The notes under the pieces are model-generated. The model saw only the letters and a list, made by a program, of their open reading frames with translations, was not told the origin of the DNA and did not search any database. DNA of 64,000 nt from Brienomyrus brachyistius (lineage: Eukaryota > Chordata > Actinopteri > Osteoglossiformes > Mormyridae): NCBI RefSeq assembly GCF_023856365.1, contig NC_064537.1, forward strand, positions 10,417,072 through 10,481,071, in the 5' to 3' direction. This document shows positions 11,864 through 23,200 of this stretch, piece after piece (position 1 is the first letter of the stretch; the number at the start of each line of letters is the position of its first letter). The position numbers and the translations under genes were made by a program.

Positions 11864-13800
11864 GTCAGTTAGCTAAACTAAAGTGTGCATAGTGCATGCT
11901 TGTAGTGCAGTGGGGAGGGGGGATATTTTCCTGTTTGTCCGTTCAGGAATTGTCTCGGACTCGTGTCTTACTGGGATGGTCTCAAATCACTTTATTTGTC
12001 GCATCAGTTGACACTTAGTAAGTGCAAGAGAGTGAAAAAGCTGCAAACAAGATCACAACAGCAGTTAGGAAGTAGTGCAAACAAAGACAAGACTGCAGGA
12101 ACGAAGCACAGTGCAGACGAGAACTTTACTGCTGAACCACCAGAGTAAACTCGTCTGCGCCTCCCTGTGATCCCTGACCACAATGACTAGTTAAAAGATC
12201 AACATTTAATAACTGGATGGAAGAAACAGAATTTTCACGTTGCAGTTTTTTTAATGTTAATTTTTGACTTGTTACCTACTTTTAAGAATTGAACACATGA
12301 ATATGTCGGGAAAAGTCTGTATTTTTGTCCAGGTCATTAAGAGTTCACAAACACCAGCCGCCCTCAGATTTAAAACAGCTTCACCCTGCTTCTCATTAAG
12401 GAAGCAGCTCCCCCAGACTCCATGGGCAGCTAGTTATGCAGCCATTAAGGGCACGATTTCAATCCTTCAACTCCTGTGAAAATACCAGCCTGAGAACTTT
12501 TGCCTGATTTTAATATAACACATAAATCTCGTTCCCTGGCCTTAAAGGGTATGGCCAGTCCTGAGTCTTCATCACCACTTTGATCTTTTAAAAACATTTC
12601 CCAAGGAATCCACCACAACAGTCTCAATCAAATGATAAATTTGGGACTAAACTATTAGATTTACTTTTTAGAGAAAAAACAAATATTTAACAGTAAAAGC
12701 CTGAGGAGGGATTTCTCAGAGATGCCATTGTTATTTAAGGCTTGTTAATTTTAGATACGGTTTATTTGGCCGCTTATTTGCTCAGATTAAATATGACTTG
12801 TCATTCTTTTTCAGCATTAAAAAAAAAACGTCCCAAAAACGCTTGACAGTATGGTGCCACTGTAATCACCGGAAATAGCTGCATATACCATTTGCAAACA
12901 TTGCCATCTGACACTTAAAGTGACCTCCAGCAGCACGTGATACTCTCATCCGGCGCTTTGGGTCTAATTACAGGAACCCCAGCCCTCTCTTGGCCCGTCC
13001 TCTAACTGCACTGCACTTTTCATCCATCCGCAGGCCTGCAGACCGAGCGGCAGCAGGTCCGCCAGGCAACACGCAGTGAAAACTCCCTCTGAATGACTCC
13101 AGCCGCCGCCCGAACTTCCTCTCAGCATAAAAATTAAAAGAATAAAATCATAAAAATTTTATTTTCCTTCATTACCATTTTTTTATTCATTGTCTGATAA
13201 TGATATTGATCCATTTCACTCTGCCATCTTACTCATTAAATCAAGATTCAAACTCCTGGAAACTAGCATTTTTAAAAATATGATTAGTAACCATTATAAT
13301 AAATCCCTTAACCGTATCATTTTGAAGATACGTCACATTCCTCATCATCGCGCATAATGTGTAAACTTGGACATTTCAACAAGCTCTCTCTAATACACAC
13401 CCATTTGTTCTCTTACAGCATTTATAAAACTTCTGCAAAAATGGCTAAAAGTCACATTCATTTTGGCAAATTAACACAAAACAACATAAGTACAGAACAC
13501 TGTGTATATATTAAATGAAATCCTCTGCGGTTTATAGCAGATCAAAAGTGGGTTCACATTATGTATTTAGGTAAATATTGTCTTCACCATATATATATAT
13601 ATGTGTGCGCGCATAATTTGTTTGTGTTTGTGTTGAATCAAAACAACACAGCTGAACGCAAAGTAACATGCGGCGCGTGTCAAACGATCTGCTCAGGGGG
13701 TAAGCGCGAGTTTTATAAACCCATTCACTTCCCTCTGGTGGCCGTTATCAGTAATGCAGTTAGGAAGCAGCAGGCATGTTTTTTACCCAGATGGTGAGGA
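11864..13800. other. no gene seen
   Basis: It is mostly AT-rich, non-coding sequence. The only exon-like string is the doubtful one at 13033-13094. Confidence 0.5.
13033..13094 (+). other. possible orphan exon, doubtful
   Basis: After a pyrimidine-rich CCATCCGCAG the plus strand reads LQTERQQVRQATRSENSL and TGA in phase 1. It is very short and has no partner exon that I can find, and the protein is unrecognised. It may be chance. Confidence 0.12.
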
Positions 13801-15327
13801 CAATCGGCCCTCGTTTATCGCGGTTAATCAGTTCCAGACTCTACCGCGATAAGTGGATTTAAGCGAAGCAGGATTCTTTATTTATACATCGAATATTTTC
13901 GTAGTTGGAGCATAGAAAACCTGTTTACGACCTTCTAATTACGAATTTTAACATTATTAGAAATGAAAGAACACCCTTTAGTAGGTACTTGGAAATTTTT
14001 CACCAAGGTGTCTTGATAAACTCACACCTATTTGAATGGAAAGAGATTAAAAAAACATAAAAAATGATGCCTCATTTGTCAATATATCTTTAATAGAACC
14101 AGAGATATTGAAGATTTAATATGCCTGAAATTGGATTTTTGTTCTAATGTAATTACAATTTGAACTGTAGAAAAAAACTGTAACTACTTAGAACAACTTC
14201 GCTCTGCATAGGCGGAGGGCAGCCTGCGCCTCATTCAATAAATGTAAGAAATTGTAAATAGGGCATGGTGCACTAAAAACAACCATAACTTTGCCAATAT
14301 CTAACCAATCTTAGTGATTTTTGTTGTTGAATGTTGAAATTTAAATTTACTTGGGGGTATCTACATTAACTGGCATGATGTCCAACCAATCATGAGCCAG
14401 ATCGGTGGTCACGTGACATTGATCCATCCTTCGTACAGCACATAAAATCCCTTCAAATCATCCTGAAGTGGGCACACGATAGTATAGTGTGGGCATGCAT
14501 CAATCGTCATCATAGTTGGCAATTTTCACATTTAGGGTACAATAAATATGCCTGTGCACAAATAATCGATGCCCCACGATTCTTTCGATTTTTATTTAGT
14601 GCGTGAAAGTTACCTTGTTTTCAAATTGTTGTTGCTCCGCGAATACTGAACCGATTTTGATCCGGTAAAAAAATAGGAAAATCAAGGATAAATAAATTAT
14701 TCAAAACGGCGGATATCTCATAAGTTTAATGCAGAGCTAGCCGCGAAAACCGCCTTTTCGCACACATCCCGTAGCCACCGCTGAAAAAATGATGACGTCA
14801 TCACACGGAATAGTAGCGTGAACGACCAAAGCAGGATTTCCAAGTCTCTACCCTTAGTCACCATTATCTTATGATTGCTGGACACGGAATCAAGATCGAA
14901 GGGTTTATTTGGAATCACTCCAAATGTGGGACACAGGACCATGTAACAACAAAACGTCAATGACAGACCTGGGCTTACAGACTCTGTCGTGGACTTAAAT
15001 AGACCGGAGGAATCAAACTGACAGAAAACAGCTGATCACAATCGAGGCTGCACACGTGGTTAATAAGGGGGCGTGACACAGGAGGATCATACAGGCAGGT
15101 CATGACAATTACAGTCCTATTACCCAATATATTAGACAAAATAAGAGATATTAGACGTTACAAATATCATATTATTATTGTACATTTAATTGCGAAAAGC
15201 AAAGATGCTTCCGATGCGTAGTGATGTATCATTTTCACTGTCTCGGTCAACTTTTTAATGAATATACAAAAAACCGCGATAGAGTGAAGCCGCGAAAGTC
15301 GAAGCGCGAAGTGACGATGGACGACTG
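13801..15327. mobile_element. pogo/Tigger-like non-autonomous element
   Basis: The left end CAATCGGCCCTCGTTTATCG and the inverted right end CAGTCGTCCATCG match imperfectly, and inner words such as ACCGCGATAAGTGGATTTAA and AAACCGCGATAGAGTGAAGC are of the kind seen at the ends of Tigger elements. It is 1.5 kb with no transposase visible. The family call is tentative. Confidence 0.5.
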
Positions 15328-16532
15328 TATATATTTTTTTCTGGGTCCTCTCATAAATTAACGTTACTGAGTTTTTTCCCCCAGACCTTCGACTATCAAA
15401 CAGCGTTTGCAAAACCCAAATAAATGCATTCCCTTCAGAGTATGGAAAACGTATTTGCATTTTTACCATCTCCAGTAAGTTCGTCAAACATCACTCATCT
15501 AGATAATACAAGAAAAATACAAAGAAAATACAAGGAAAAGCATTTTGTGATTCACAATAATTCCCGGCCGACGGATACATGAGAAAATCTTAACTCTGTC
15601 CTGCATCGGAATCGAGAGAAATGCCATTGTTCGCTTGAAAATGGGCTTGCTGTAAAAGCATGAATCTTCATGGAGAAAGTTTTCGCGGAAAAATTATTAA
15701 CATTTGTGCGCCTGACAATTAGGCCTATAACCGGCTGGAAATTTCTTGCCGGTACAAGTTTCTTGACATTACCTGTTCATGCAGTCAGTGAACTGCCAGT
15801 TTTTTTTACCTTGTCCATTGTCATTGTTGAATGCAATGTAGTCTAAATTAATATTCATCTTAATTACGTATATCTGTCATATCTCGGACATCGGGGGTTT
15901 GATTTCTGCTCTGTACATGAAGCATTTCTGCAGTATCCGAGTTCTTCCTTCCAGAGCCAGTAAATCGTTTGTGGTTTATATACGTGCGTGTCCTACAACG
16001 GGCAGACATCTTGGCTAGTCTCCCCTGCCTTGTGGCCTATGCGTCCTGAGACGGGTTTAAAACATCCTGTCTTAACAGTGGTTACGGAAAATCTATAGAT
16101 CGATCGGCGGCATTACTTTACTCTGCATTGCCTCTGCATGAGTCAGGGAATGATGACTGACAAGAAGCGTCTTTTCCTTGGAAATGATATTTCAATTTGA
16201 AGATTGATGGGACAGTATAGGTCTGGGAATTACGCACGAATTTCAGAAAATTTATGGTTGAAGTACTGAAGAAATTCAAAGTAATTTTCTTTGAAATGTT
16301 CGTGTCAAGTCACTCCTTCATGAGAACTATCATTAGGCAGAGTTAGGGGCATGGGAGAGATTTTTTAAGGGGGGGGGACCAAACAGTAAGCAAAAGGTTT
16401 CAACCTTTAAGAGCACCCAGCCATGTAGGATGAGTCAAAACTGGGGGGAATGTGTACCCCCCCACCACCCCCATCTGCACCCCTGGGCAGGATGTAGCCT
16501 GGACAGGACACCAGCCTGCGGACAGCTCTCTC

Positions 16533-16583
<51 letters not shown>

Positions 16584-16991
16584 TCGGAATTCACAGTTTA
16601 CAGCTTCCGTGTCAGACTGTGGGAGAAAACAAGCAAACCCAGAGGAATCCCAAGCGAGCATGACGAAAAGCACATGATCCGAATACAGATTCAGTCTGGG
16701 TCAGCTACTTAAGGCGTATCTCTATACTGCCCCAGAAAGGCAAAACACTGACAAACTAAGAAAGGGAGTTAAGGGGTTTCAAAGTCTGTATGTGTATCAG
16801 GCAACACCAGTATTGCAGAACTACGATTTTTTTTCTTAAGATGAAAGGGATTAAGAAACCCGATTTTGGTCATTAATTCAATTCAAAAAGATGAATATAT
16901 GGTGTTTTGCCTCTGGGCAGCAGTAGAACAACGGGGGACTGGAGATGCATGCAAAGAAAAGGCTTCATTTGAGGCTGGATATCAATCACAT
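15328..16991. other. no gene seen; CT/CA microsatellite
   Basis: A compound (CT)n(CA)n run lies at 16526-16580 and a G run at 16369-16378. No coding signal is recognised. It may include more 3' UTR of wiz or be intergenic. Confidence 0.5.
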
Positions 16992-18996
16992 TTTATTGAT
17001 CGCTGGGGAACCGACACACATCGCTCTCTGAACAGAAGTGCTTTCATTCCCGCGGTCAACACACATTGCACTTGTTCTTGTACCCACGAAGCCCGGCCCC
17101 CCTCCCACCAAGTGGCCAGTCACACCGGCCTTCTGATATAGGCAAATCCCAAAGGTTGGGGGGGGGGAGTTTACATTTCCAGACATCGACAATCACCTAC
17201 TCAATACCAGACAGAACCCTAATGTCCGCCGATCCGGAAACACCCCCTTCGGAAAGAAATTTAGTGTCCTCTAACCCCCAAGAGAAGACTGCTCCTTTTG
17301 TGCCCCGACACCCTCCTCTCTCCAGCACCAGGACTTCAGCTTTATGAAAATTATGCTAAACAGTTTAAAAAGTACTTATGCTGTATCTCCCTTTACTGAG
17401 AAATGAAGCGCAGATCGCATTTAAAAACGAAGCATAAAAAAAGTTCAAATCAAATCAAAAAAAGACAATAAGATCACATTTCGTAGCTAGCCATTTAAGA
17501 GGTAAATAATAATAAAATAATAGTCTTAGTCGTTTAATAAGTACATGTAGTTATATATTCCCTTAGAGGGATGGGAAGATATTAAGGGTCAGAAAGTGAC
17601 AGGGTGGGGGGGGGGGAATGTGATTAATGCTGAAACAGCCGTCAACATCTCGGACATGGACCCTCCCAGTTATTGCTTCGCTTCACTGACGACGTCCTGA
17701 TGCAGAGCGTTAACACACACGCACACACACACACACACACACGAGGCCCATCCTCCTGAAGACAGCAGCCGAACAGGAAAATACGAGACAGAAAGACAGG
17801 CGAACATAGCTGGACCATTATTACTGCTGTTGAGCAAAAATGTGCCCCCCACCCACCCCCCACACACACCACACACACACACACACACACAGTACAGAGA
17901 AAGGAAAGAAACACTGAGTGCTTCACTGTCCCGTTCCTATTATCTTAAAGTGAGGCCACATGACCTGGGCAGCTCAGACTCTACGCTGCAGATGCTTGTG
18001 CACATACAGCTTACGGATGTGGGACAGGAGTAAACACCTTTCTTTGGCACGTACTGAGTGACTGAGGGACTAAGGCCTGCCTCTGCTCTGGCGGAGCAGG
18101 ACCGCGTTCAGTCCGACCCTGTGCTCTGTGGGACTTGCGGATCCTGCAGCCAGAATACGGGAGCGGGCAGCATCCTATAACCGTGGCTCCAAGCTCAGCG
18201 CCAACCTCTCCAGAGTTCTGCCCTCTCTACCACGGGGCCCAAATCTGTCTTCAGGTTGTCCGCGTCCATTTGTCAACACCAAGCTCGTCGACAGTCAAGC
18301 TGTCCGATGCATCTTTGGTCACAGTGTGCTTACTGGGGTCGTCCAAAGTCCCCCCCCCTCCCCCCCACCCGGCAGAGAGGTACATTCAGATCAGCTTCAT
18401 ATGCTGCAATAAGCAAAGCTCCACACGTTCAGAGTGCCAAGTCACTAATACGTGGCCGTCGGCCCGTTTGTTCCCACTAATGAGCTCACAGGCCTTTGCA
18501 CCTCAGACCCCAGCCACAGTTCTTACAGCATAACCAGCCAGGGGGTGGAGGTGGGGCTGCGTCACAGGGGGGGGTAGAGTGCTGAAGAGCCCCTGCTTCA
18601 ACACTGGAGACTCGCTGACTGGGCAGCACTGTGCCCACCGTCCCGTGTGCCTGGCTAACACATGCGTCTGAATGTGCCACAGCACCGGATAATCCCACTA
18701 AAGAGAAAGAATCCTCCCAGGACTAAGGAGCTGAAAAGGGAAGCAGGGAATTCCTATCAGGCTCCCCTCTCCACCCCAAGCTCTGCCCTCCCCCCCATCC
18801 CCTGCCGAGCCACGGAAAACTCCAGCCTCTCTGCCTTGTGTCCAGGAATGGGGCACCCCTTCGTAGACTGTCTTCTTTAAAAGAGTGAATTTAAAACTAA
18901 TGGCACAATTGATATGTAGTTACAAGAGGAGAAGTAGGAAGAGGAACAGACTAATGGAGGAAGTGGGGGGAGGAGCGTGGGGGGGGGGAGTGGGGA
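16992..18996 (-). other. probable wiz 3' UTR and candidate poly(A) signal
   Basis: This is about 2 kb downstream of the wiz stop with no other gene. An AATAAA on the minus strand at 16992-16997 is a candidate poly(A) signal. The stretch contains CA repeats (17712-17741, 17857-17891) and short G or C runs. The true 3' end is not shown by the sequence. Confidence 0.35.
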
Positions 18997-19360
18997 TCAC
19001 ACTTCCTGTGTGGTGACAGGGGTAGACGTGGGGGTGGGGGTGGCAACCGGAGTCGGGGTCGCGGCAGGGGTTAGGGCGGGGCTAGGACTGGGAGATGGGA
19101 TGGGGCTGGCGACCGGAGTGGGACTGGAGGTGGGGACTGGGGTCGGAGTGGAGGCGCCCGGAATGCTTTCCTGGGCAGGAGCTGGGGGCGTGGCCGAGGG
19201 CGGGGTTGTGAGGGCGGGGCCTGGGGTGGGGGCGGGACCCGAGCCGGGGGTGGAGGGAGGCTCAGATTTGTTGAAGTTGAGCTCCAGGATGTGCTGCTGC
19301 AGATGCCTGACCCAGTCCTCCTGCACGGACAACGGGCCGTGGAACTCCACCTCGCAGAAC
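18997..19360 (-). CDS. wiz: wiz coding exon 17: last finger, PT-rich tail, stop
   Basis: It encodes RFCEVEFHGPLSVQEDWV, RHLQQHILELNFNKSE, which is the family's C-terminal finger, then about 85 residues made almost only of Pro, Thr, Ser, Ala and Val before the TGA. This tail is much longer than the short tail I recall for mammalian WIZ. Confidence 0.95.
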
Positions 19361-20138
19361 CTGGGGACACGGCAGGGAGAACCGCCTTTAACGAAACACC
19401 AGCCCGGAGCAACACTAAGGCTCCTCCCCCGAGCCCTGTCACATGACTGCACCACATGCTGCCGCATGCGGTTAGATACCGGCCTTCAGTCTCTGCTGAG
19501 GAAAACCTGCCCCCCCCCCCCCCCCCAAACCCTTTCACCCACCTGCACTTCAGAGAGTAGACCTTGCCCACCAGCTTGACCAGTGGGGTGGAGGGGGGCT
19601 TTGGTACGAGAGCTGGGATGGTGCTGGTGCGGGGGGTCTGCGGGGGTCGGCTGTCCCTCTCGCCGCTTTCAGAATGGGATAAATGCTTTGGGGGGCGACG
19701 TTCAAAACCTACAAGAGGTGGGACACAGACACCAGCTTAAATACACCAGTGAGGCATCGGGCACTTTGCAGGCCACCCCATCTCTCAGGCCCCACACAGC
19801 AGGGAGGGGGTGTGCGCACGCCTATCACCTCACCTCGGGGCGAGCGCACATTGAGCTCACTCCTCGCCACCTGTGAGTGTGATGGCAGAGCCTGGCGGGA
19901 CATCCCGTGGGACCCCTGCTGCAGCGAGGCACTGGCCCCCCAGGGGGCGCTGGTGACCTCACGACCTGCCCGCCGGCCCAGGGGCGACCCCAAGCTGGGC
20001 CGATGTGACGACGGGGGCTTGTGCAGGCCTGAGGACGTGGCATCCCTGGAGTCGGCGCTTAGAGGGGTGACAGAGGCGGAGCCACACTTCTGTGGAAGAG
20101 AGAGGGAGGTGCGTATGAGGAGACGCAGCTAACAAGCT

Positions 20139-20203
<65 letters not shown>

Positions 20204-23200
20204 GCAAGGAGAATGGACTCCCGTCTGGTGGCCCAGTGGAATGGAGAGGAACTGGGCAACGACGGGCCTGCAGGCGGCAACCAGGCCTGGGCATCGGCAC
20301 CCAGGGGTCTCACCTTCTTGGGAAAGGGACGGTCGCCCTGCAGGTAGCGACGGTGCATCTCGGCCACCTTGTGCGGTCGGCTGCGCATCCAGGCGCTCAG
20401 CGTCTCAATGGGGGAGCCGTTGACGCACCACTCGGTCACGCCGAACTGGCGCAGGTGGGCACGGGCGTGGCTCGCCAGGGCCTTGCGGTTCTCAAAGTAG
20501 TAGCCGCACAGCTCACAGCTGGCGTCAACTGGAGGGGGGCAATGAAAGGTCAGGAGGTCCGACAGCAAGGATGGCGGCATTTGCTGCAAAGATGCTTCTA
20601 GTGAAAACTCCCATTACACAAACATCCCTCAGCCAGTAAATGTTTAGAAATGTACAGCCTCAAGTGCAAAAGGCCAGAACACCTCCCTCCCAGACCTACC
20701 TGAAGTGGCGGCCGCAAACTTTTCAGGGGACGACTTCCCCTTGAAGGAGAAATCGAGAGGCGAGGGTGAGAATGTTTTGGGCTTGGCCTTCTCCAGCGGG
20801 TGAGGCACTTCTGGGAGGGGCCTCTTCCCTAGCAAGGATACGCCTGCGAAGCCAGCTCCCTTCCCATTTAAGGGCGCGGTGGAAAGGGAGGGCCCCCCGT
20901 GCTTGAGTGACCGAGGCCCCGGGTGTACCATGGTCAGCGGCGACTTGCGGGAGAACTTGGGCGGCAGGTAGGCCAGCTCCTCCCAGGCCCCGCCCCCAAA
21001 CCCAGGCTCCTTCTTGATTGGAGCAGCAGATGCGGGGACGGCGCCCCGCTTGCGCATGAGCTCCCGCAGCGTGTCGATGGGCGAGCCGTTCACCGACCAC
21101 TCGGTGATGCCCAGCTGGCGCAGGTGCGAGCGCGCGTGGCTCGACAGGCCCTTGCGGTTCTCGAAGTACTCCCCGCAGAACTCGCAGCGGATATCCCGGG
21201 TCGGCTCCGGATCCAGAGGCGGCGCTGGGGAGGCGGAGGAAGAGGAAAACAGTGAATTGAAAACGGCAAGAACGTATCTGACCATTTATGGCTAATCTTG
21301 GGTGGGCTGGTTTTTTTCCCCCATTCCTTTTCAAATCTCTCATTATATGTCCCACATGCAGGCTGCCAGGAAACAGAAGGGGAGTCATAATGAGTCACAC
21401 AGAAACCCAGAGGCAGAAACGTATGGAGTGTGACCTGTATAAACGAAATGCATGTTGCTTTATCTTTTTTTCAGCATTAACTGGCAATAATAGCAAAAAC
21501 ACGACAGGAGACGTGGCTGTACCGAGGCTGAGGGACAGGGTGGTGTCATGACTGGTCCAGCTCGGGGGAACAGGGTCAGCGCTGAAGCTGCCCCCCCCTG
21601 CCGCAGGGCCCGGTCTGCTCAGCTCCACCTGCATTGGCTCGGGCTTTGGTTTGGCTGGCAGCATGGAGCCAACCTTGCGGGCCGTGGGCGTGTGGCTCTG
21701 GGGTAGGGCGAAAGGTGGGCGTTTGCCCGAGTTGGGGGAGGACGGGGAGATGGGCGGGGGGGAGCGAGGGGAGCTCGGTGAAGGTGGGGGCGACTTCAGG
21801 GGCCGTAGGGGCAGAGCGCAGGGCAGCCCGCGGCGCGCAATAAGCTCCCGCAGCGTGTCGATGGGCGAGCCGTTCACCGACCACTCGGTGATGCCCAGCT
21901 GGCGCAGGTGCGAGCGCGCGTGGCTCGACAGGCCCTTGCGGTTCTCGAAGTACTCCCCGCAGAACTCGCAGCCGATCTCCTTAGACGGCTCACCTGCGAG
22001 CACAGCGGATGAGCACGGCGTGGAAGGAAAGATTGAAGGAAGACAAGAGGGTGACAGGACCTTGTTATTCAAGAGCAAATTAATCAAACATATGCACACA
22101 TATCATGAAGTTGATTAATTTGACTGACTTAATATTAAGAGGAGATTAAGCTGATAAAACATACAGGGGTGTTTATGCTAGTCTGCCCAAGTCTGCTAAC
22201 TGTGGAAAAACAGAAGTAAGGGCAACAGAAGGACATGATCGATATAAACGTGATATTCTACATTCAAGACAGGAGTTAAGAAAAGATTCTAATAAAAAAG
22301 CAACAAAATGTGCTTAGAAAAGTTAGAAAGTCAAGAGGTGACCTTGGAAAGTACTAATTACAATCAAAGGAGTTAGGATCTCGAGAGGCCGTTGGCTACT
22401 AGGTTGCTGGCTCCTTTCTTATGTCTAACTTCCAAACTGAAAGCCTGTACTGTACACTATTAATACAATATAACTTCTCTTCTCCCACCCAGTCAATTTC
22501 CCTACCCGGGGCATTTTTCCCGTATGGGGTACAAACTGTGGAAATATCTGATAAAATTTAATAAGGAAACTGCATAACAGTAGCACCAAAAATCTGTATG
22601 TGTGACACTGAATGGGGTTTCAGACCCTCTGTCACATGACCAGTCACATGACCACATGTCCATCCCGCCGCCTCCCCAACCACACCAGCTTGCTGGGACT
22701 CACCATGCGTGAGGGGCGACAGCTCACTGCCACTCAGACGGAACACCTGCAGGGCGGCCCTCTCCTGTCCCGAAGGCTTGGGCCGCTTGGTGTGGGGACT
22801 CCTTGGCCCGTGCGAGATGGCCTTGTGCAGCCCTCCGGAAGGCGAGGACAGGGACAGGCGCTTGGTGGAGTGGGAGGAGGAAGGTGGGGAGAGGCTGGGA
22901 GCAGAGGCCACCTCCAGCAGGTTGGGCAGCAGGCCGCTGGCTCTGTGCTTGAAGTCGTCGGTGTGGATGAGCTGGTTCAGGTAGTCGATGGGGGAGCCCT
23001 TGGTCTCCGCGTCCACCACCCCGAAGTGACGCAGGTGCGCCCTGGCGTGGCTGGACAGGCCCTTGCGTGTCTCGAACCAGGCCCCACACAGCTGGCACAC
23101 GATGTCCTTGTTGGATTCCCCTTCAACGGAGGCTGGAAGACAAGCAGGCCAAGAAGGAGCTAAACTCTACGCTGGGATTAATAGAGTAAATGTAAAGTAA

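Noticed and set aside
19071..19571. Minus-strand ORF of 166 aa with poly-Gly
   Set aside because: It is an out-of-frame reading through wiz exons 16 and 17 and the poly-C intron. The phase-matched model uses another frame.
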